This document shows, piece by piece, positions 55,157 through 64,000 of a stretch of DNA of 64,000 bases. A program made the position numbers and the translations under genes. The stretch's first letter is position 1. Each line of letters opens with the position of its first letter. The stretch covers positions 67,704,001-67,768,000 of the forward strand of contig CM114271.1 of assembly GCA_050084515.1 (NCBI GenBank). The letters are read 5' to 3'. A model generated the notes under the pieces. It did not search any database and was not told the DNA's origin. It saw only the letters and a program-made list of their open reading frames with translations. The DNA is from Blasia pusilla. Lineage: Eukaryota > Marchantiophyta > Marchantiopsida > Blasiales.

Positions 55157-56936
55157 GAAGGAAGGCCCCCTTCTTTCTCTTCGGGGCCGGTTTTGGCCCC
55201 TCATTTGTATCGTGATGGGTTTCCCATCCTATTTTCTATATATTATTACATTATATAGAATCACTCAATGATCGTAAAGATTCATACAGCCTTCCCCCTT
55301 TGGGACGCCCGCTTCACCCGCGTCGTCCGGAACCCGTAGCTCCCTAGTAGGGTTACTTGATCGTGCGTGCCATCAGTACGCTCGCCACTGCCGGCAACTT
55401 GAAGCGGCCGGAAACCCCATAATCCCGGTGAGAACGCCCGTTTCCTTCGCCAAATTTGAACACGGCCGACGAGGCAGGCGGCAGGCCATCGGCGCCCGCT
55501 CAGGCGAGACAACTATCTACACGCAGACCTAGTGGGTGGGGGGCCGGGGCCGGCAGAGGAGTCGCGGAAGGAGACAGCGGCCGTCGAGTCAAAACGGGGC
55601 AGGTCCAGAGTCCAGAATGCGACGGTGAGTCAACAACGAATACGGGAGTCGAATAAAGTCGCTGCCACTTTCTCTGACAGCATTTGACAGGCATGAGAGC
55701 GACTGCTCCCCATGGATGGGCGGCGATATACCCGGAATTTGGCGCATCGATGGCCATGGGGGCCAGATGATGTAAGGCGGGTGGGGATACAGGGAATTTC
55801 CGACAGGAAACGATTCCAATCCAGAAAATTGCGAAGTCCATCAGTAAGTTACGACAGTTGATAGCGCTGGGAATGTGATGCTTTTCGGGCCTCGCGCCTA
55901 TTAATCTTAACCCGGGTTAAGTGCAAGGCTTAACCCGGGTTGAGGCATGGAGGGTGAGAGACACTTAGGACCCGGTCCCATGCGGCCGAGGCCGCCAGGA
56001 CCCGGCTCTAGGGTTCTATTTTTTTTTTGGGTCGGACAGCATTTGTGGGACCTGAAAGTAATTCGTGCTTTCAAAACACAACATAGGGCGTAAAGTCGCG
56101 AGTTTTTTACCATCTATTTCCAATCGACAAGAACCGGCTCGCTGCCAAGTCGCAGCAACCCCGACTGCGACTTGGCAAGGAGAGTGCATGGGACTGGGTC
56201 CTTAGTAAAAAATAAGCACACCATCCGGATTAGAGAACAAGACCTATCATTTTACAAGGGAGGAGTTGCCTTTTGTGTTACAATTTACTACGTAATAGTA
56301 GGGAGAAGGTAAAATATTGAACTTTATTTTACTATGCAATTTTGGAGAGGGATTGGAATTAACTAACCCAACCTCGAGTTAGAAAATCGGAGGATGAAAA
56401 GGCGCGAGGCTTTTGGGAGGGGTGGAGAGAAAGTAATTATGAAACATGTGTAAGACATGTGGATAGGTTAGAGAGACATAAGAAATAGGATGAAAACAAT
56501 AGGAAGAATTTTGTAAGGGTTGTGAATAATTTTTTAATTTGGTGTCATTTTTTTAACAAAATATTTAATGTGGTAGTGTTAAAAGAGTTTTTTTTTTTTG
56601 AAAAAAGTCTCAAAAATTCCATATTGTGAAATGCTTGAGACCGGGATCATGTAGGGACGGGGATTGAACCAATGCATGGCCATAGGAAATCAGAAGCTTA
56701 GGTGACCAGACATCCAAAGGATCAATTCTTGATTGTGCGACTTGATTTGTCTCCAACGGCTTTCCTCCCTAACTTGAACCCACCTTGTCGTTGAGTAGTA
56801 TGACAAGAAGAAAGTGATGAACCTCAATAAATATGCAAGATGGAAAACCCATCAGAAAAACAAAAGAGGGATACCTAAAGAGTCAAGTATCCAAAGGCCA
56901 CATGCGGTCTTGAAAAATAAGAAGGGGGCGTTCCCC
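55157..56936. other. Intergenic; GC-rich 55.28-56.2 kb
   Basis: GC-rich sequence with TTAACCCGGGTTAA at about 55,906-55,920, repeated as CTTAACCCGGGTTGA at about 55,929. No ORF with convincing coding features. AT-rich after 56,250. Confidence 0.4.
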
Positions 56937-57420
56937 CTATCGACTAAACTCACCAACAACATAAACAATATCAACAACTCCTAGTGACCTATAACTACTA
57001 CTAAGTGGGCTTCTAGCACCGGTGTCTCCCATAGCTTGAGCCCGTTGCAAAGCTATGGAGATCCGTTGCCTACAATAAATAATCGCATTAGCTAAGGACA
57101 ACCCATTTCTCGACTCGAGATGATGAGCGCAATCCGTAATGAACGGGTCAAACCTCTCCCCCATAGCCCCATACATATCTATGGCTAGGGGAACAAAACG
57201 ATGTCCGTCGTAGAGTCGACTATAGATATGGATCTTCGTCATTGCCGCTGCTGCTCGTAGCAATCTCCCTTGTGCCACCACTTAGGCTTGCACACCCTCC
57301 CGAGTAGGATCCATCACTACAACATCCGCCACCGCCATCTCAACCTATTGCGTCATATAAAGTTCAGTATGAATAAGGGAGCCCCACATGGAGTTATGCC
57401 TCTCTCTGTGCACATGGAAG
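56937..57420 (-). pseudogene. LINE C-terminal fragment B
   Basis: A 114-codon segment (56,937-57,281) reading VVAQGRLLR, IYSRLYDGHRFVPLAIDMYG, AMGERFDPFITDCAHHLES and CRQRISIALQRAQ, clearly homologous to fragment A. Remnants of the preceding block (HNSMWGSLIHTELYM, VMDPTREGV) lie upstream to about 57,420 with a stop between. It is opposite in orientation to fragment A and shorter. Confidence 0.65.
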
Positions 57421-57784
57421 CCATCGATAAGCGCGGACGGCAGGATTCGAATCTGCGCGGGAATAGCCCAATTGATTAAGCATGTTGAAAGACAAGAATG
57501 TTGAAAGAGCCCATCTTGCATGAACAAGTACTTTGGTAAGTCTTTTTTCCCCTATTGAAAAGCTTCAACCATTCTAGCCCCCCATTGGAATGCCTAGACA
57601 CCTCTTAGAGTCCTAATAGGGCTACTCCATTCTCCCTTGCAATAAAGAAGTATGGGTAAAAAATTTGAGTTGTGGAATGTGTCGAGTGATTTTGATGAGA
57701 ATAATTCTTTTCCTTTTCTAAACTTGAAAATAATTATATCCCCGAAAGAGGATCCCTAAGGCTACCAAATGTTCATAGTTTCTT

Positions 57785-57900
57785 GCCATGGTCCCGGATG
57801 GAGTACTTATATAGGTACTCCACTCCATCCAAGACCATGGCAATAAACTCTCACTAACATTACTCCCTTTGAATAAGGGGAGTAATGTTAATGAGAGTAA
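57785..57900. repeat. Two adjacent imperfect hairpins
   Basis: Hairpin 1 pairs TGCCATGGTC.CGGATGGAGT (from 57,785) with its complement ending at 57,841. Hairpin 2 pairs ACTCTCACTAACATTACTCC (from 57,847) with GGAGTAATGTTAATGAGAGT (to about 57,898), with one mismatch. They may be ends of a foldback element. Confidence 0.7.
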
Positions 57901-59699
57901 TTCTTGCATTTGAAATGGCAAAGGTTTTGAGGATCCCTTTTATGTTGAGAAGAAAATAATGCGTTTATTAGGGAGAGAAAAAGTCAAGAAAATTTTCAAG
58001 AACCAAATTTTAAAAAATTTTGGAAATAAAAATCTGAAAATTTTGGGCTATCTACATGCATAAGTTATGGCAATAATAATAATAATCCTTATTTTGTCAA
58101 CGGATGTTGAAATTTTTATTAAAAAAAAATCAGCATAGGCTTCTAGTGTCATATCATGTATTTCGATTGACCACTGACAAAGGATTTCCACATGTGTGAA
58201 AATTGGAACTACATTTTTGAGAAAGGGACTTTAAAAAGGGTCTCTTTTATTTTTGGAAGAAAGTAACACGGTGTCATATTTAATGTGGCACTTTTGTAAT
58301 TCACCTATGACCAAGATTTTTTACAAGGGCAAAAATCAACGCACTACTTTGAGCAAGGGAGTTTTAAAGAACTAGTACATACTACATTGCCCACCTATGC
58401 TACACTAATGGTTGGATTTGCAAACAACCATATTACGTAGTTTTTACTTCTTTTAGAAGCTATCACTTATTTTAGTGGGTGTGAACTCCCATTCCCAAGA
58501 AGAGCCCTGGTGTCTTAATTAATATTAAAGATTGGCATGGAAGCACACATCGTGTTGTTTACTTGATCAAAGGTTAACATTATCAAATGCTAAGCAAGTA
58601 AGGCCCCCTGCATGAGACACCCTATTATATCACCAACAACAAAAGCTAGTCTCTAATCCATTGTAATATGGTAATTAAATTCTTGTTTCCTAACCCCTTC
58701 AATTTAAACCTCCCACATAGTTTCGCTAAGTTTGAATGCAACTCACATTTTCATAAGGAAATAATAATGAGGAAATAATTCACCCCCTAATCTAGAAGAA
58801 ATTATTCACTCCCGTTTATCGATATAATAGTTGAAGGATGAAATTTTTTTCTGCTCCTCCGTGTGATATGTGTCACTACATTTTCTAAAAAATACTTTCG
58901 TCATCTTAATGGAGTCATATAGAGACATTAAAACATGAATTACAAGGATGCAATGAACCTTCTTACCGGTCCTAACTAGTATCTTAAATACCCTTACCCC
59001 CTTTCCATGACTTTATCATTTATCAAAGAAAGAAAAATCCTTCTCCTTTTTTTTTTTTCCTTTAACCTCCCTCCTTAAAAAACCGTCTCTCTCTTGTTCT
59101 CCCTCCTTAATCGCCCTCATAGCTATTATTGTGTTTGATCATTTTAAGTGCACATATTAATCATTTCTTCTTGGAGTTACAAGTGCACTTCTCCATCAGA
59201 CATGGATAAAGTTGAGCATGATTGGAATGAAACAATATGTTTCTAATTTCTAAGTGTATTTATTATGAGAATTATAAAGTTCAAGAATTATGAAAAATTC
59301 ATAAGACCGCCACGGGGGAACCTATAAATGAAAAAAAAGGAAGGATGTTAACAAAGTCAACCATATCCCAAGTTACACTTAATCCCACGGAATAGAAGAG
59401 GGGGAATCCCCTTACGAATTAATCTCATCATTAACAAAAATGCTAATTTACCCCAAATTTCATGATACATTAAGATCATTTCTGAGATTTTCACCCCTTG
59501 GTGAAAATATTATCCCCACTATGACCATGTCTACATTATGTATGGTGGTGAAAATAAAATAAAATATTATATTATATTATATTTATATTTACGTTGAAAA
59601 TTTTACCCTTGAAAATGAACACATATCAGTGTGTATATAAGTTGGAAGTGGGTTTTCATTCTCTTGTATCCACCGATCGTCTTTTGGATTTTCCTAAAG
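57901..59699. other. AT-rich intergenic, with Helitron-like fragments
   Basis: No gene recognised. 58,945-58,979 matches the 3' end of the Helitron at 6,602 (CCGGTCCTAACTAG followed by T), but its hairpin is eroded. 58,455-58,490 matches 38,750-38,790. Confidence 0.4.
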
Positions 59700-59739
59700 G
59701 TGTGGCTTTTTCTTGCCGAATTGAGCTTGAGTTAGGGAG

Positions 59740-60345
59740 TATGCAACCAAAACCGTCGGCTTGAATCATGGGTTCTTTACCTAAAGCTGTCACCTTGACT
59801 TGTGGGCTCTAACCGAATGCATGCACTTCAGCCGTGGGTTTCTTGAGCATGCGTTGTGGGTTCTCAGTAAAAGCGTCGCCTTGAATTATGGGCTCTCTTG
59901 CGACAAACGTGAGCTTCATTGTGGGTTTCTGCCAAAAACGTGAGCTTGAATTTTGGGATCTTAGCAAAATCGTGATCTTGTTTGCGGGATCTTAGCAAAA
60001 TCGAGAATCCGTGGTGGGTTCTCACCAAAATCGTGAACTTGAGTGGTAGGCTCTCTTCTCACCAAAGGCGTCAACTTCCCTTGTGGGCTCTTGCCAAAGG
60101 CGTGAACTTGAGTTTTGGACTCATAAAAAAATCGTGAACTTAAGTTTTGGCCTCTTACCAAAGACGTAGACTTCACTTGTGTGCTCCTACCAAAATCCTG
60201 CGCTTGAGTTTTGGGCTCTTAAGAATCCAAAGGCGCAAGCTTCACTTGTGGGCTCTTACCAAAGGCGTGCACTTGAGTCATGGGCTCTTACCAAAATCGT
60301 GAACTTGAGTTGTGGACTCTCACCAAAGGCGTGGATTTGAGCTCG
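59740..60345. repeat. 32-bp minisatellite
   Basis: About eighteen to twenty degenerate units of ACCAAAATCGTGAACTTGAG TTGTGGGCTCTT. Two alternating variants, AAAATCGTGAACTTG and AAAGGCGTGAACTTG, recur. The best-preserved units lie between 60,000 and 60,345, with older, more diverged units upstream. No coding role is evident. Confidence 0.85.
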
Positions 60346-61150
60346 AGACTCTAGAACACACTAGGAGGTTGGTTCGTAGGTGGGTTTGGGAGGTTCATGA
60401 GAATCGAAAGTAGGCAGTCTAAGTGCTCATGGGAGGGGTTGACTAATTCGTGTATGTCATGTTATGTCACCATTACCACTTCCTCAATGAATCAATCATT
60501 TTCCCTTTAGTTTGGTCTTCCTCTTCTTGAGCACATTCATTTCCTTTAGTGTGAGAGAGGTAGTTTTAGTTGAGTTGAATTGAGTTGAGTTGAGAGGTCT
60601 AAGAATTCTTTTGTTCTTGTCTTTGGTGTGCCTTTCTAGAGCTTGGTAGAAAGGATAATGGTGATGCCTTCCTAGAGGTGAGTTCCAACATAGGCCTTAG
60701 GGTGTTTGAGATTAGGTCCTAAAAAGGTGATGGGGTCACTTTGATTCATTCACTCACTCATTCCTTGCGTGTGTCTTGGAGCTTTGTGAAAGATCTTGCC
60801 CTTTTGGATCTTTCAAAGGGTATGCCAAATGAATGAATGAGTTTAGCTCTAAGTGGGGGGGTGGGGGGTTTTTTTTACCCATTCCTTTCTTGCGTGAAAT
60901 TGGATAAGAGAGATATTAAATTTCCTTTTTGGAATTAAGGGATCTTCATCTTTTCATCTTTGTCGAGGTCTTCCAATGAGTTGGGATCTTAGAGGAGACT
61001 GGTCTTTTGTTTGGGGACTTAGGGTTGGGTTGAATTGCATTGAATTCATAGAGAGCTATGCTTCCTCCCATGTGCCTCGAAGTTTGGTGGAAAGAGGACG
61101 CCTTTTTCGAGTAGAACTCATGTGGAGGTTTTTATTTAAGTTTGGCACAT
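60346..61150. other. Spacer between two tandem arrays
   Basis: No gene recognised. It contains an ATTCATTCACTCACTCATTCC-like simple stretch near 60,745 and a G-run followed by a T-run (60,855-60,875). Confidence 0.4.
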
Positions 61151-62165
61151 GAAGGGGTATTTTATGGGGGAATTCCTTGTGCATGCATTGGATTTTTGTG
61201 AAAAGAAATAGTGCCATTAGGGGTCGTCTCATAGAGCTTTTCATGAGAGGTTAGAGGATTCTTTTCTTGGCACATTCTTGAGAAGAGTTTTCATATTGCC
61301 ACTACTTTTTTTGGGGGATTTATTTTATGGAACGGTTCGTATTGGAGTTTTGTGAAAAGAAAGGGCCCCGTTAGGGGTCCACTTAGAGAGCTTTTCATTA
61401 AAGGTTATATCTCATAGGGTTCTTTTCTTGGGACATTCTTAAGGATATTTTGGATATTGCTACTATTTTTTTTGGATTTAGTTTATGGAACGGTTTTGTA
61501 TTGGAGTTTTGTGAAAGAAAGGGACACATTAGGGCTCTTCTCGGAGAGCTTTTCATAAAAGGTTATCTCTTGGATGATTCTTTTCTTGGGACACTCTTAG
61601 TGAGATGTTTGATTTTGCAACTCCTTTTTATGGGTTTAGTTTATGGGGTAGTTTTTTATTGGAGTTTTGTGAAAAGAAAGGGCGCCATTAGGGGTCTTCT
61701 TAGAGAGCTTATCTCTTAGACGATTCTTTTCTTGGGTCATTCTTAGTGAGATGTTTGAGATTGCTATACTCTTTTTTTGAGGTTTGTTTTCTTGGGCGGT
61801 TTTGGATAGAAAATGCTCAATTTGAGGTAGATCCTAGAGATGCCTTCATAAGAGTTTATGCCTTAGAGGATTATTTTCTTGGGTCCTTCTTAGCAACTCG
61901 TCCAATGACAGGATGTCCAATGGAAAATTTTGAATGAATATTCATAAGGTTTTTGAAAACACTTGCCGAATATTTGGTCCATGCAAAACCTTGGTTTTGA
62001 CGGTCTCATGGTACCATCTAAATGGGTCCTTAGTGACATGTTTGATATTGCTACAATCATCTTTACTTTGAGGAGGGTTTTCTTATTGATGTTTTGTGGA
62101 AATAAGTTTCCTCATTTGAGGTCAATCCTAGAGATGCCATCATAAGATTTTAGAGGGTTTCTTTT
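61150..62165. repeat. About 155-bp tandem array
   Basis: Landmark TTTGTGAAAAGAAA recurs at about 61,196, 61,350, 61,510 and 61,668 (spacing 152-160 bp). Each unit also has GCTTTTCAT, AGGATTCTTTTCTTGG and GGTTTAGTTTATGG-like blocks. Two further, more diverged units extend to about 62,165. Short ORFs run through some units, but the period is not a consistent multiple of three. Confidence 0.8.
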
Positions 62166-64000
62166 CTTGGATCATTTGATCTTATTGAGATGTTTGGTTA
62201 GCACTAGTTACTTTGGTATTTCTCGTCACATCTTTTTAGGAATTACTTTATTGAGTGGTTCCCTATTGATATTAACCCTTTTCTAGGCCAAGCACGTTCT
62301 TTACTTTAGTGTTCATCGTGTTTCAAGTCCTTAGTCTTCACTCTTTATCTTGTTTGACCCCAGAGAACTCTCCCTTGTTGGTTTCTCAATGGGTCTTCCC
62401 TTTATTCTTGGATGTCCTTTTCTCTTAGAGTTTGGCATTTAGGGCTTTATTGTCTCCCTTTATCCTATAGGAATTAAAGCCCTTTTTTTTTTTTTACGTT
62501 AAGGATGTTTTTGACCTTGGAATTGGCGTGAAATCGTGCGCACCAATTTTCAATTTATTACCCTCTATTTTAGATTCTAGTTGAGAGAGAGGATGAAAAC
62601 CATCATGATCTCAAAGGAAAAAACGTTGACTCAAAGGAAAAGCAAACCCTCATCTATGGCCATAATGCATATTAAGAGTTCTTTCAACAAAACTTATTAT
62701 GACATTCCAAATAGGAATCCAATAAAGAGGTATCCCATGTGGTTATGGTTGGCCCTAATTGATATTTAATTCTCCATAGTCATAGTGGGGTGATCCAAAG
62801 TAAGCATATGGGAGAGAAATCACATTCGTGAAATTCTTAACCATAAAATTGTGTATGTCAATTTCTTAATTTTTTTAGGATTTCTATTTTTATTGTAAAT
62901 AGAAAAAATAGATTTATTAAACTACCTCATAACCATAAGCATATTAAGGGGCCACTCTAAATTAAACCCCCTTTGGGAAACCCTTTGAATCATCCTAGGA
63001 TGCATGGAAAAAACCATAAGATTTTTGCAACAAATGGTGTTGGTTTTGGAAAACAAATGTTTTAAATATTGCTATTGATGGTTAGTCGAGTGGAATAATT
63101 TTTACAAAGTGTACAATTTATGGGACTAATTTTTGAAGATTGTGCAACTTTTTGTAATAATTTTTCGTAATTTTGTTAATTTTTGGGGGCTAATTTTCAC
63201 AAAGTGTAGAATTTATAGGACTACTTTTTGGAAGTGAGCATATTTTACTCCAAAGTGAAGGGACTTCCTTCCAACATACCCTTTCTCTTCATGACATTCC
63301 TTTCACCATTTAAGTGAGAGCTCTCTTTACAACTCTCCTCTCACTTTCTCCATGGCCTTTTAATGGATTCCCACCAAAATCCTAGAGCAAATCAAGACAT
63401 CTACCCATGTGGATCCAAGCTTTTCAAATGGAACTGTAGCTTTGCCATTGTAATCCTATCAAAATAGGCTTGAAGAGGAGTAGGTCTAGCCATAGCTAGA
63501 TAGGTTTCTATTTCTACTTTTATTTATTTATTTATGTAGGCTCTCTACCCCCTACCACTAAGATGTTGGAATTGACTTGGCTACCATAGCCATAGAACTC
63601 CATCACCCACCATCCATGTATGGGTGATTGGAATGTTGTGTAGGAAGTGGTGTGGATCATGATCCCTTTGGAAAATTTGCCTATGAAGACCTAATCATAT
63701 GTGTTTCATATTCCCATCCTCAATCCCTTCTCAATCTTTCCAAGCTTTCCCAATCCTCAATCTCAATCTTTAAAAGCTTTCCAATCACTTTCAAGAACCC
63801 AAATCTTGACTTTGGGATCACATATCACTCACTCCTACCCAATTCCGATTTTTCCGCTCTTCATGGATGCACATGGAGTCGGGCTCAAGAAAACCGTTCT
63901 TGCTCTCATGGTTGCAAAAAACCCACCATTCATTCCCTCTAAGAAATTGAGCAGCAAATCTCTAAGTGAGTAAGTTATTAACATGGCTCATTTAATTCAC
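62166..64000. other. AT-rich intergenic sequence
   Basis: Only short ORFs in shifting frames. No coding, terminal-repeat or RNA feature recognised to the end of the window. Confidence 0.45.

Noticed and set aside
55500-55841. GC-rich ORF pair suggesting a gene start or CpG island
   Set aside because: No domain, no splice or promoter support, and both strands are open because of base composition.
57425-57480. tRNA-like T-arm (GGATTCGAATC) on the plus strand
   Set aside because: Only the T-arm-like piece is visible; no matching acceptor, D-arm or anticodon arm could be folded around it on either strand.
61450-61719. 89-codon ORF with hydrophobic, membrane-like sequence
   Set aside because: It lies in the 155-bp tandem array, and other units do not preserve the frame.

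Overview
This is nuclear DNA of a repeat-rich streptophyte (plant or charophyte-type alga). The evidence is spliceosomal introns with GT...AG borders, plant-style Mutator and Ty3/Gypsy elements, Helitron ends, minisatellites and long AT-rich intergenic stretches. The species cannot be named from the sequence. I see no intact ordinary host gene, no rRNA or tRNA gene and no CRISPR array; almost everything recognisable is transposon-derived.

Layout. 1-6.4 kb: AT-rich DNA, a decayed LTR fragment, and nested copies of a short repeat family rich in GGACATGTCC and ending in GTGCAACC. 6.40-6.60 kb: a 203-bp Helitron-like element with an internal foldback. 6.6-18.0 kb (minus strand) and 24.3-34.2 kb (plus strand): two degenerate copies of one unusual Ty3/Gypsy element. 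Its order is LTR, long leader, gag with two zinc knuckles, a conserved unknown module with a protease-like site, a C5-cytosine DNA methyltransferase (motifs I, IV, VI, IX and X in linear order), reverse transcriptase, RNase H, integrase, and a C-terminal PHD finger. Copy 1 has a 988-bp solo LTR (5-bp target duplication) nested inside the methyltransferase and a 143-bp tandem duplication. Copy 2 has lost the catalytic Pro-Cys and the start of its 3' LTR. Between them (18-24 kb) lie AT-rich DNA, a Mutator transposase relic and unrecognised ORFs. 34.2-39.1 kb: repeats, a miRNA-like hairpin and a second Mutator relic.

39,160-52,297: a 13.1-kb Mutator-like element (MULE) with imperfect inverted repeats of about 95 bp and a perfect 10-bp target duplication. 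It carries a transposase (MuDR-type DNA-binding region, catalytic domain, SWIM and CCHC fingers). A second, intron-containing gene encodes coiled coils and a striking array of nine QT motifs on a 12-residue period. A third, convergent ORF of 305 codons resembles the C-terminal OB-fold of replication protein A. A near-perfect 90-bp inverted repeat lies in its middle, and the short motif GCGGCTA(A/T)T is scattered through it. Two related hAT-like MITEs flank it. 54.5-57.4 kb: two LINE C-terminal fragments in opposite orientation. 57.5-64 kb: foldbacks, a 32-bp minisatellite, a 155-bp tandem array and AT-rich DNA.

The Gypsy element appears to join its own DNA-methylation writer to a histone-reader-type finger. 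The MULE appears to bundle transposase, an adaptor-like repeat protein and a single-stranded-DNA-binding-like protein, with its outer genes pointing inward from the two ends as in maize MuDR. Both are inferred from motifs read by eye, and nearly all genes carry stops or frameshifts.
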